Source: Streptomyces canus (GTDB lineage: Bacteria > Actinomycetota > Actinomycetes > Streptomycetales > Streptomycetaceae). From it: a stretch of DNA of 64,000 nucleotides. Made by a program: the position numbers and the translations under genes. Under the pieces are notes generated by a model. It was not told where the DNA came from, searched no databases, and worked only from the letters and a program-made list of their open reading frames with translations. The stretch is taken from assembly GCF_030815415.1 (NCBI RefSeq), contig NZ_JAUSWW010000001.1:5208001-5272000 (forward strand), read 5' to 3'. Shown here in pieces: positions 16,785-24,794 of the stretch (positions within the stretch are counted from its first letter, which is position 1; the number at the start of each line of letters is the position of its first letter).

Positions 16785-16905
16785 CTCCCAGGACATCCGT
16801 CGCCGGCACGGCGGGAACCAGGAAGAGATCGAGGAGGGCATGGCCCAGAAGTCGAAGGAGTTCACGGCCGCCGGGAACCGGGTGTATCTGCCGCTCGCCG
16901 ACTGA
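16773..16905 (+). pseudogene. Displaced native 3' end of thiC
   Basis: From 16777 the frame reads MKISQDIRRRHGGNQEEI and ends with the residues NRVYLPLAD before the stop at 16903-16905. This is homologous to the last 48 residues of ThiC (shared MKISQ, QKSKEF, GN and RVYLPLA). Homology stops sharply at the 12-bp repeat on its left. No ribosome binding site or full gene precedes it, so it is a fragment left by the insertion. Confidence 0.88.
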
Positions 16906-16936
16906 GCTGCGGCCGTCGGGGAGTGCGGGAGGCGCA

Positions 16937-17021
16937 GGTCGTCCGGTGTCCGTGCGGCGCCGGACGACCGGCTTGCGCGCCCCCGGAAGCGGGTTTCCCC
17001 GCGGGGAGGGGCGCAAGCCGG
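16937..17021. terminator. Two tandem hairpins
   Basis: GGTCGTCCGG (16937-16946) pairs with 16960-16969, and CCGGCTTGCGC (16968-16978) pairs with 17011-17021. The pair lies just past the stop codon of the minus-strand membrane gene and after the thiC remnant. It probably ends transcripts from both sides and may be the original thiC terminator. Confidence 0.65.
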
Positions 17022-17024
17022 GGG

Positions 17025-17879
17025 CTACTCCGGCTGGTGTTCCGGGCCGCCGAAGTCCGGGCTGGTGTAGTCCGGGCTCGTGAAGCTGGGCCGGGGGCCG
17101 GTGGAGCCGTCGTCCGGGCTGCTGAAGCCCGGACGGCCGTAGCCGAGGTTCGGCATACGGCTGGTCGGAGCGGGCGGTGCGGGGCGGTGCAGGGCGGTCG
17201 CCGTGCCGGGGTCGGCCAGCGCGTCCCGCATGAAGGGCAGGACACCCCGCTCCAGCAGGGCCTCGCGCCAGGCTTCCCTGGCCCGGGCCACCTCCCCGCT
17301 CAGCTCGCCGTACGGCCCCGTGTCCAGCGAGGGCCGGTTGCGCAGGGCGGTGAGCAGGAGGCCGACCGCGGCGACCAGGATCGCGACCGCGGTCACCGCG
17401 CCGAACACCCAACCGGTGGTCAGCATCGTCTGGGCGAACGCCGGCTGGGGGTCCAGCATTTTCAGGATGTACCCCACCAGCAGGAAGATCGCCGCGGCGG
17501 TTCCGGCAAGAACAGGTGTCAGGACCGCGGCGACGGCGCCCGCGCCGGCGGTCTCGGCGACCTCTCCCATGGTGGCGGCGAGCCCCACCGCGCCCGAGCC
17601 CGGCTCCGCGGAGCCGGTTTCACGGACGGACGACGGGGTGGACGGCGCCGGCTGGCGCAGTTCCTCGCGGACCTTCACGTAGTGCTGGTATTCGGTCGCC
17701 GCGGCCGCCGTGATGATCGCCGTGGCGTTGAGCGCCATGGTGCGCAGCTGTTCGGGATTGAGCCGCTGTCCCACAGCGGCCAGTTCCGGGCGGTGTGGGG
17801 CGGAGCGCAGCACCTCATCGAGGATCCGCTCGTACTCCTGGCGGTCCTCGATCAGCAGGTGCTGCGGAACGCTGTTCAT
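17025..17879 (-). CDS. Streptomyces membrane protein of unknown function
   Basis: A 284-residue protein. Residues 1-85 are helical and cytoplasmic, about 100-150 weakly hydrophobic (Ala/Gly-rich), and two clear transmembrane helices follow (about 125-147 and 155-178). The C-terminal 70 residues are disordered with repeats of the type SPDY/SPDF-GG. I recognise no domain. I use the ATG at 17879, which has GGGGGA 5 bases upstream; an ATG two codons earlier is possible, and the frame is open to 17990. It follows the thiC remnant on the opposite strand. Confidence 0.68.
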   Translation of the reverse strand: MNSVPQHLLIEDRQEYERILDEVLRSAPHRPELAAVGQRLNPEQLRTMALNATAIITAAAATEYQHYVKVREELRQPAPSTPSSVRETGSAEPGSGAVGLAATMGEVAETAGAGAVAAVLTPVLAGTAAAIFLLVGYILKMLDPQPAFAQTMLTTGWVFGAVTAVAILVAAVGLLLTALRNRPSLDTGPYGELSGEVARAREAWREALLERGVLPFMRDALADPGTATALHRPAPPAPTSRMPNLGYGRPGFSSPDDGSTGPRPSFTSPDYTSPDFGGPEHQPE

Positions 17880-18079
17880 GTGCATCCCCCGATGCTCCGT
17901 AGGGCTTGGGGCTCGCATGACTGTGAGCCGTCGGGCAGAAACGGAGGGGAGCCTGCTACGGATAAGCCGATGGTAGAGCGGTGACGGCACACGGTGACAG
18001 GGGGTTTCCAGAAATTGGGCCCTGGCCTGCGTCGTTTCTTGCTCAGTCCGTCATGGGGGATCGGCTGCCCCGTGAACGT

Positions 18080-19150
18080 TCAGATATCCAGCGGCAGTTG
18101 CTGGACCAGCAGCTTTCCGGCCATGGTCACACCGCCGTCCATCGCGATGGCCAGCCCCTCGGCGTAGACGTGCGGTCCCTCGACCAGCGGACCCGACGAG
18201 TCCTCGCCGTCCTCCGAGCCCACCTCGCCCAGCAGGTAGGGGATCGGGCTGTGCCCGTGGACGATCCGCGTGCCGCCGTAGGTGTCGAGCAGGGACCGCA
18301 CATGGTCGGCGCCGCCCTCGTCGCGGAAGGAGAAGCGCTTGGTGAACTTGCGGAACAGATCCCACACCTCGTCCGCGTCGTTGCGCGTGATCGTCTCGCG
18401 GACGGTGTCGTTGACCGCCTCGATCGAGTCGCCGTAGTCGAGGTAGGCGGTGGTGTCCGAGTGGACGAGCAGGTGCCCGTCGACCTCCTCCATGGCGTCG
18501 AGGCGGGCCATCCACTGGAGGTGGTGGTCCTGGAGACGGTCCATGTCGGTCTTCTGCCCGCCGTTGAGCAGCCAGGCCGCCTGGAAGGTGGCGGTGCCGG
18601 CACCGGAGTTGACGGGGGTGTCGCCGAACCGCTTGGCGCCGAGCAGCAGCAACTCGTGGTTGCCCATGAGGGCCTTGCAGTAGCCGCCGGCCGCGGCGGC
18701 CTCGGCGGACAGGCGCATCACGAGGTCGATGACGCCGATGCCGTCCGGGCCGCGGTCGGTGAAGTCGCCGAGGAACCACAGCCGGGCGGTGCCCGCGCAC
18801 CAGTTGCCGGCCGCGTCGACGAGGCCCTTCTCCTGGAGCGCCGCCACCAGCTCGTCGAGATAGCCGTGGACGTCACCGACGACGAACAGTGCGCCCGGCC
18901 CGACGACGGCCTGCGGGACCGCCGCGGGGTCGACGGCCACCTGAAGCGTGTCACCTCGGTTGACGACCGGCAGGTTGCGCTCGGTGGGCGTGTACCCCTC
19001 CGGGTACTCCGCCTCGTGCGCCGGTACGACGTCACCGGGGTGCGCGCTGTGGCCGTACGGGCCGGTCTCGTGGACGTACGCGGGCACCCGGAAGTCGCGC
19101 AACGTCGCCGTCCGCTCCGCCTCGGGTCCCTGACCGGCCCCCTGAGTCAT
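18080..19150 (-). CDS. Metallophosphoesterase, bacterial PPP-type phosphatase
   Basis: A 356-residue calcineurin-like phosphoesterase. The metal-binding motifs appear in order: GDVHGY (near residue 92), GDFTDRGPD (near 127), GNHE (near 163), HSDT and HGHSP (near 305). GDxHG-GDxxDRG-GNHE is the signature of the PPP family of Ser/Thr phosphatases and Ap4A hydrolases. Substrates could be phosphoproteins or dinucleoside polyphosphates. There is no signal peptide. No operon partner is evident. Confidence 0.85.
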   Translation of the reverse strand: MTQGAGQGPEAERTATLRDFRVPAYVHETGPYGHSAHPGDVVPAHEAEYPEGYTPTERNLPVVNRGDTLQVAVDPAAVPQAVVGPGALFVVGDVHGYLDELVAALQEKGLVDAAGNWCAGTARLWFLGDFTDRGPDGIGVIDLVMRLSAEAAAAGGYCKALMGNHELLLLGAKRFGDTPVNSGAGTATFQAAWLLNGGQKTDMDRLQDHHLQWMARLDAMEEVDGHLLVHSDTTAYLDYGDSIEAVNDTVRETITRNDADEVWDLFRKFTKRFSFRDEGGADHVRSLLDTYGGTRIVHGHSPIPYLLGEVGSEDGEDSSGPLVEGPHVYAEGLAIAMDGGVTMAGKLLVQQLPLDI

Positions 19151-19268
19151 CAGACCCCTCCACCATCACGCCGCATCTGCACCGCTTCGGACTGCCTGGT
19201 CGCAGCGGCCCGCGGTGTCGTGGGCCCATCATAGGAATGCGGATCGCGCCATGTGATGACCCAGGGGT

Positions 19269-19297
19269 GGTGAATCGGAGCAAGACTCCTGTTCACC
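19269..19297 (-). terminator. Imperfect hairpin after the LacI gene
   Basis: A 12-bp stem with two mismatched positions (GGTGAATCGGAG at 19269-19280 with 19286-19297) and a 5-base loop lies about 55 bases downstream of the LacI regulator's stop codon. Confidence 0.5.
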
Positions 19298-19351
19298 GTG
19301 GCTTTCGCCCCGATTGGGCAGGGCCTGTGCCGCCTGCTGACGGCCCTCGTC

Positions 19352-20440
19352 CTACTTTTCCTCGGGCGACCGGGGCGGACTGACGGTCGTCCGGGGAGGA
19401 CGGCGCTGGGACGAAGTACGCACGATCAGCTCCGTCGGTATCACCTGCTCGACCGGTTGGTCCGATTCGACCCCCTCGATGGCGTCGATGAGGAGCTGGA
19501 CCACGGCCGTGCCGATACGCCTCGGCTTCAGCGAGAGCGTGGTGATGGGCGGTTCGGTGCTGGCGTACACGGTGGACTCGCTGCAGCAGACCAGAAGCAG
19601 GTCGTCCGGTACCCGCAGCCCGTAGCGACGGGCGGCGGCGAGCAGATCGGTGCCGTTCGGGTCGAACAGCCCGTAGACCGCGTCGGGGCGGTCCGGACGG
19701 GCGAGCAGCCGGTCGGCGGCGACGGCGCCCGCGCACGGATCGTGCGCCGGGTAGGACTCGTACACCGGATCCTGGCCGACCCGCTCGCACCAGCGCAGAT
19801 ACGCCGTGGTGGACAGATGGGTGTAGGTGTCCGTCGACGTCCCCGTCAGCAGGCCGATCCGGCGGGCGCCGGCGTCGGCCAGGTGGTCGAGGATGCCGAG
19901 TACGGCGGCCTCGTGGTCGTTGTCGACCCACGCGGTGACCGGCAGCGAGCCGGCCGGGCGGCCGTCGGAGACGACCGGCAGCCCCTGCCGGACGAGTTCG
20001 CTGACCACCGGGTCCTGGTCGGACGGGTCGATGACGACCGTCCCGTCCAGGGCGACGTTCGACCACACGTCGTGGCGCGAGGTCGCGGGGAGGATGACGA
20101 GCGCGTAGCCCCGGGCGAGCGCCGCCGAGGTGGCGGCCCGGGCCATCTCGGCGAAGTACGCGAACTCCGTGAAGGTAAAAGGTTCATCCCCGTACGTCGT
20201 CACGGTCAGGCCGATGAGGCCCGACTTTCCGGTACGGAGGGTTCGGGCGGCCGCCGACGGGCGATAACCCAGCCGGTCGGCGACCTCGCGGACATGGCGG
20301 CGGGTGGCGTCCGGGAGCCGCCCTTTGCCGTTGAGGGCGTCAGAGACGGTCGTGATGGAGACTCCGGCGGCGGCGGCAACGTCTCTGATGCCCGCACGGC
20401 CCGGCCGGCTGCCTCGACGTGAGGTTTCCGCGCGGCTCAC
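19352..20440 (-). CDS. LacI family transcriptional regulator
   Basis: A 362-residue LacI/GalR regulator. The N-terminal helix-turn-helix and hinge (IRDVAAAAGVSITTVSDALNGKG, about residues 15-40) are followed by a periplasmic-binding-type ligand domain (about 75-345). I prefer the GTG at 20440 because GGGAAG lies 6 bases upstream. An ATG at 20464 is in frame but lacks a binding site. It is divergent from hisC across 420 bases. The ligand is probably a sugar or nucleoside, but no transport or catabolic genes adjoin it. Confidence 0.87.
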   Translation of the reverse strand: MSRAETSRRGSRPGRAGIRDVAAAAGVSITTVSDALNGKGRLPDATRRHVREVADRLGYRPSAAARTLRTGKSGLIGLTVTTYGDEPFTFTEFAYFAEMARAATSAALARGYALVILPATSRHDVWSNVALDGTVVIDPSDQDPVVSELVRQGLPVVSDGRPAGSLPVTAWVDNDHEAAVLGILDHLADAGARRIGLLTGTSTDTYTHLSTTAYLRWCERVGQDPVYESYPAHDPCAGAVAADRLLARPDRPDAVYGLFDPNGTDLLAAARRYGLRVPDDLLLVCCSESTVYASTEPPITTLSLKPRRIGTAVVQLLIDAIEGVESDQPVEQVIPTELIVRTSSQRRPPRTTVSPPRSPEEK

Positions 20441-20864
20441 CTGGTGCTTCCCTGCTGCTGTCATGGCGAGCCGATAGTAGGGCTCAGGCGGTGGGGTAGG
20501 GCGGGCGCATATGCACGCGTTGACAGGCACGTTTCTGCATGGTCATACCCCGTCAATTTCCTTTGAATGAAAGGGAGTTGAACGATCCAATGGCACTACG
20601 TGACTTGTCGACGCGCATGGGCCTGCCAAGTCCCCGATGTTTCGAAGAGGTCTCAACTCACCTGCACGGGTGATGCGCGCCACGGCGCGAGCCACCGGCG
20701 CATAGATATATGTGAGAGCGCCCTGTGATTCGTCTGTCTTCGTACGGTGATGCCCCTGATGCCAGTGGGGCTGATGGGGTTTGCGTCCGCCTGTACGCAG
20801 CGGCGCCGAATCCTCATAAGGTAAGAAGCATTCGAAGCCGGTGGTGGTCACAAGGAGGACTGCG
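20441..20864. other. Divergent spacer between the lacI-type gene and hisC
   Basis: TTGACA at 20520-20525 could be a -35 for a plus-strand promoter, but no good -10 follows. An AT-richer patch (GATATATGTG near 20705) lies about 155 bases before hisC. No RNA gene or operator is convincing. Confidence 0.35.
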
Positions 20865-21944
20865 GTGAGCGAGACGAGCCCCAAGCTGCGCGCCGAGCTG
20901 GAGGGGATTCCCACCTACAAGCCGGGCAAGCCCGCAGCGGCCGGCGGCCCGGTCGCCTACAAGCTGTCCTCCAACGAGAACCCCTATCCGCCGCTGCCGG
21001 GCGTGATGGAGAGCGTCACGGCCGCGGCCTCGTCCTTCAACCGCTACCCGGACATGGCCTGCACAGGCCTGATGAACGAGCTGTCGGAGCGCTTCGGTGT
21101 CCCGCTCTCCCACCTGGCCACCGGAACCGGCTCGGTCGGTGTCGCCCAGCAGCTCATCCAGGCGACCTCGGGCCCGGGCGACGAGGTCATCTACGCCTGG
21201 CGGTCCTTCGAGGCGTACCCGATCATCGCGCAGATCAGCGGAGCGACCTCGGTGAAGGTCCCGCTGACGCCGGGCGATGTGCACGACCTGGACGCCATGG
21301 CCGACGCCATCACCGACCGGACGAGGCTGATCTTCGTCTGCAACCCCAACAACCCGACCGGCACCGTGGTGAAGCGGGCCGAGCTGGAGCGCTTCCTCGA
21401 CCGGGTGCCGAGTGATGTGCTCGTGGTGCTGGACGAGGCGTACCGCGAGTTCATCCGGGACGCCGAGGTGCCGGACGGCGTCGAGCTGTACCGCGACCGG
21501 CCGAACGTCTGCGTCCTGCGGACCTTCTCCAAGGCGTACGGTCTCGCCGGTCTCCGGGTCGGCTTCGCGATCGCCCACGAGCCGGTGGCGGCGGCGCTGC
21601 GCAAGACCGCGGTGCCCTTCGGCGTCAGCCAGCTCGCGCAGGACGCGGCGATCGCCTCGCTGCGTGCCGAGGACGAACTGCTCGGCCGGGTGGGCTCGCT
21701 GGTGTGTGAGCGCAACCGGGTGGTCGAGGGCTTGCGGGGGCAGGGCTGGACGGTGCCGCAGACCCAGGCCAACTTCGTGTGGCTGCGGTTGGGGGAGCGC
21801 ACGGCCGACTTCGCCGCGGCGTGCGAGCGCCAGGGTGTGGTGGTCCGGCCGTTCCCGGGCGAGGGTGTGCGGGTGACCGTCGGGGAGACCGAGGCGAACG
21901 ACATCTTCCTGAAGGCGGCGGAAGGGTTCCGCAAGGAGCTCTGA
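20865..21944 (+). CDS. hisC: Histidinol-phosphate aminotransferase HisC
   Basis: A 359-residue class-II-type PLP aminotransferase. Recognisable elements are SSNENPYPP, the NPNNPTGT loop (near residue 160) and the PLP lysine in TFSKAYGLAGLRVG (near residue 221). It converts histidinol phosphate and 2-oxoglutarate to imidazole acetol phosphate and glutamate; relatives in actinobacteria also act on phenylalanine. The GTG at 20865 has a perfect AAGGAGG 6 bases upstream. It stands outside any his operon, so it may be a second, broader aminotransferase (hisC2-like). It ends at a strong terminator before cydA. Confidence 0.88.
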   Translation: MSETSPKLRAELEGIPTYKPGKPAAAGGPVAYKLSSNENPYPPLPGVMESVTAAASSFNRYPDMACTGLMNELSERFGVPLSHLATGTGSVGVAQQLIQATSGPGDEVIYAWRSFEAYPIIAQISGATSVKVPLTPGDVHDLDAMADAITDRTRLIFVCNPNNPTGTVVKRAELERFLDRVPSDVLVVLDEAYREFIRDAEVPDGVELYRDRPNVCVLRTFSKAYGLAGLRVGFAIAHEPVAAALRKTAVPFGVSQLAQDAAIASLRAEDELLGRVGSLVCERNRVVEGLRGQGWTVPQTQANFVWLRLGERTADFAAACERQGVVVRPFPGEGVRVTVGETEANDIFLKAAEGFRKEL

Positions 21945-21965
21945 AGCGCTCTAAAAGACCTGCCG

Positions 21966-22006
21966 CACGGCGGCCGCTTCAACGAGATGTTGAAGCGGCC
22001 GCCGTG
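21966..22006 (+). terminator. hisC terminator
   Basis: A 17-bp perfect stem (21966-21982 with 21990-22006) and a 7-base loop, starting 22 bases past the hisC stop codon. Confidence 0.85.
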
Positions 22007-22081
22007 TCCGTTCACGTGACGCAGGAGACACGACCCCCCTGCCTTTCGTCGAAAACCAGTACGGCATACTGGGCTTGTGAA

Positions 22082-22097
22082 TGTGAACGCGTTCACA
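22082..22097. promoter_or_regulatory. Rex operator (ROP) upstream of cydA
   Basis: TGTGAACGCGTTCACA is a perfect 16-bp palindrome matching the Streptomyces Rex consensus TGTGAACnnnTTCACA, 82 bases before cydA. Rex senses the NADH/NAD+ ratio and is known to repress cydABCD in S. coelicolor, so the oxidase should be induced when oxygen is limiting. Confidence 0.92.
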
Positions 22098-22178
22098 AGC
22101 GTGTCCCGGTTGCTCCAATGATGCGTGTGACATAAGGGGCAAACTGCCGTACCACGGTGACCTAAGGAGACTGACGAC

Positions 22179-23693
22179 GTGGACCTGGCTTTGGCGCCGG
22201 AGACACTGGCGCGCTGGCAGTTCGGCATCACCACCGTCTACCACTTCCTCTTCGTTCCTCTGACGATCTCGCTGGCCGCCCTCACGGCCGGACTGCAGAC
22301 CGCCTGGGTGCGCACGGAGAAGGAGAAGTACCTCAGGGCGACGAAGTTCTGGGGCAAGCTCTTCCTGATCAACATCGCGATGGGTGTGGTCACCGGCATC
22401 GTGCAGGAGTTCCAGTTCGGCATGAACTGGTCCGACTACTCGCGCTTCGTCGGTGACGTCTTCGGCGCCCCGCTCGCCTTCGAGGCCCTGATCGCCTTCT
22501 TCTTCGAATCGACCTTCATCGGTCTGTGGATCTTCGGCTGGGACAAGCTGCCCAAGAAGATCCACCTGGCCTGCATCTGGATGGTCTCGATCGGCACCAT
22601 CCTGTCGGCGTACTTCATCCTCGCGGCCAACTCGTGGATGCAGCACCCGGTCGGCTACCGGATCAACGAGGCCAAGGGCAGGGCCGAGCTCACCGACTTC
22701 TGGCTGGTCCTGACCCAGAACACCGCGCTCGCCCAGGCCTTCCACACCCTCTCGGCGGCGTTCCTCACCGGCGGCGCCTTCATGGTCGGCATCTCCGCCT
22801 TCCATCTGCTGCGCAAGAAGCACATCAGCGACATGAAGACCTCGCTGCGGCTCGGCCTGGTCACTGTCGTCATCGGTGGCATGCTCACCGCGGTCAGCGG
22901 CGACACCCTCGGCAAGATCATGTACGAGCAGCAGCCGATGAAGATGGCCGCCGCCGAGGCGCTGTGGGACGGCGAGAAGCCGGCCCCCTTCTCGGTCTTC
23001 GCCGTCGGCGACGTCGACAAGGGCCACAACAGGGTCGCCATAGAGATCCCGGGTCTGCTGTCCTTCCTGGCCAAGGACGACTTCACCTCGTACGTCCCGG
23101 GCATCAACGACATCAACAAGGCCGAGCAGGAGAAGTACGGGCCCGGCGACTACCGGCCCAACATCCCCGTCGCCTACTGGGGCTTCCGCTGGATGATCGG
23201 CTTCGGCATGACGTCCTTCGCGATCGGCCTGCTCGGACTCTGGCTGACCCGCAAGGAGTTCCTGCTGCCGCAGGCCCTGAGGGTCGCCGACGACGAGGTG
23301 CCGCATCTCGTGCTGCTGCCCCGGGGCAAGAAGGCCCTCGGCCCGAAGCTGACCACGTGGTACTGGCGCATCGCCGTTCTCACCGCGGGCTTCCCGCTGA
23401 TCGCCAACTCCTGGGGCTGGATCTTCACCGAGATGGGCCGTCAGCCGTGGGTCGTCTACGGCGTCCTGCGGACCCGCGACGCGGTCTCCCCTGGTGTCTC
23501 CCAGGGCGAGGTCCTCACCTCGATGATCGTCTTCACCTCGCTGTACGCCATCCTCGCCGTCGTCGAGGTCAAGCTGCTCGCGAAGTACATCAAGGCCGGC
23601 CCGCCCGAGCTCACCGAGGCCGACCTCAACCCGCCCACGAAGATCGGCGGCGACACCCGTGACGCCGACAAGCCGATGGCTTTCTCGTACTAG
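22179..23693 (+). CDS. cydA: Cytochrome bd oxidase subunit I, CydA
   Basis: A 504-residue membrane subunit of the bd-type quinol oxidase with about nine helices. It carries the N-terminal haem-ligand helix (RWQFGITTVYHFLFV) and the GRQPW motif near residue 425. The Q-loop is short, as in actinobacteria. It oxidises menaquinol and reduces oxygen with high affinity without pumping protons. The GTG at 22179 follows TAAGGAGA. It is first in the cydA-cydB-cydCD unit under the Rex box. Confidence 0.95.
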   Translation: MDLALAPETLARWQFGITTVYHFLFVPLTISLAALTAGLQTAWVRTEKEKYLRATKFWGKLFLINIAMGVVTGIVQEFQFGMNWSDYSRFVGDVFGAPLAFEALIAFFFESTFIGLWIFGWDKLPKKIHLACIWMVSIGTILSAYFILAANSWMQHPVGYRINEAKGRAELTDFWLVLTQNTALAQAFHTLSAAFLTGGAFMVGISAFHLLRKKHISDMKTSLRLGLVTVVIGGMLTAVSGDTLGKIMYEQQPMKMAAAEALWDGEKPAPFSVFAVGDVDKGHNRVAIEIPGLLSFLAKDDFTSYVPGINDINKAEQEKYGPGDYRPNIPVAYWGFRWMIGFGMTSFAIGLLGLWLTRKEFLLPQALRVADDEVPHLVLLPRGKKALGPKLTTWYWRIAVLTAGFPLIANSWGWIFTEMGRQPWVVYGVLRTRDAVSPGVSQGEVLTSMIVFTSLYAILAVVEVKLLAKYIKAGPPELTEADLNPPTKIGGDTRDADKPMAFSY

Positions 23694-23711
23694 GCCGAGG
23701 GGGATCGAGTC

Positions 23712-24719
23712 ATGGAACTTCACGACGTCTGGTTCGTGCTCATCGCCGTCCTGTGGACCGGCTACTTCTTCCTGGAGGGTTTTGACTTCGGGGTCGGCGT
23801 CCTCACCAAGCTGCTGGCCCGGAACCGGCCCGAGAAGCGGGTGCTGATCAACACCATCGGCCCCGTGTGGGACGGCAACGAGGTCTGGCTGCTCTCGGCG
23901 GGCGGCGCGACCTTCGCCGCCTTCCCCGAGTGGTACGCCACCCTCTTCTCCGGCTTCTACCTGCCCCTGCTGCTCATCCTGGTCTGTCTCATCGTCCGCG
24001 GTGTCGCCTTCGAGTACCGGGTCAAGCGACCCGAGGAGAACTGGCAGCGCAACTGGGAGACCGCGATCTTCTGGACCTCGCTGCTCCCGGCGTTCCTGTG
24101 GGGCGTCGCCTTCGGCAACATCGTGCACGGCGTGAAGATCGACAAGAACTTCGAGTACGTCGGCACCGTCTGGGACCTGCTCAACCCGTACGCGCTCCTC
24201 GGCGGGGTGGTGACGCTGACGCTGTTCACCTTCCACGGGGCGGTGTTCACCGCGCTCAAGACGGTCGGCGAGATTCGGGAGCGGGCGCGGAAGCTGGCGC
24301 TTCAGGTCGGGCTCGTGACCGCCGTGTCGGCGCTCGTCTTCCTGCTGTGGACGCAGGTCGAGAGCGGCGACGCCAAGAGCCTGGTCGCCATGGTCGTGGC
24401 GGTGGCCGCGCTGGTCGCCGCCCTGGTGGCCAACCAGGCCGGGCGCGAGGGCTGGTCGTTCGCATTCTCGGGCGTCACCATCGCGGCCGCCGTGGCGATG
24501 CTCTTCCTGACGCTCTTCCCGAACGTCATGCCGTCCTCGCTCAACGAGGACTGGAGCCTCACGGTCACCAACGCGTCGTCGAGCCCGTACACCCTGAAGA
24601 TCATGACCTGGTGCGCGGTGATCGCCACGCCGGTCGTGATGGTCTACCAGGGCTGGACCTATTGGGTGTTCCGCAAGCGGATCGGTACGCAGCACATCGC
24701 GGCGGACGTCGCGCACTGA
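23712..24719 (+). CDS. cydB: Cytochrome bd oxidase subunit II, CydB
   Basis: A 335-residue membrane protein with eight to nine helices. The N-terminus WFVLIAVLWTGYFFLEGFDF is the typical CydB first helix. It forms the heterodimer with CydA. The gene is 18 bases after cydA, with its own GGGGGAT site, and is followed by the 30-bp parS palindrome before cydCD. Confidence 0.95.
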   Translation: MELHDVWFVLIAVLWTGYFFLEGFDFGVGVLTKLLARNRPEKRVLINTIGPVWDGNEVWLLSAGGATFAAFPEWYATLFSGFYLPLLLILVCLIVRGVAFEYRVKRPEENWQRNWETAIFWTSLLPAFLWGVAFGNIVHGVKIDKNFEYVGTVWDLLNPYALLGGVVTLTLFTFHGAVFTALKTVGEIRERARKLALQVGLVTAVSALVFLLWTQVESGDAKSLVAMVVAVAALVAALVANQAGREGWSFAFSGVTIAAAVAMLFLTLFPNVMPSSLNEDWSLTVTNASSSPYTLKIMTWCAVIATPVVMVYQGWTYWVFRKRIGTQHIAADVAH

Positions 24720-24742
24720 GTCCGAGCCAGGGGTGCCCGGGT

Positions 24743-24772
24743 CGGGGCATGTTTCACGTGAAACATGCCCCG
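24743..24772. other. parS in a 30-bp perfect palindrome
   Basis: The perfect parS core (24751-24764) is extended on both sides by CGGGGCAT and its complement, giving a 30-bp uninterrupted palindrome. In RNA it could form a hairpin between cydB and cydCD, so it may double as a terminator or attenuator. Confidence 0.88.
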
Positions 24773-24794
24773 CCATTCCCGCTGAGAAGAGGGT

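Noticed and set aside
20543..20914. Minus-strand ORF with a signal-peptide-like N-terminus opposite the hisC start
   Set aside because: Its hydrophobic stretch is the antisense of the hisC ribosome binding site and start; no ribosome binding site or family match.
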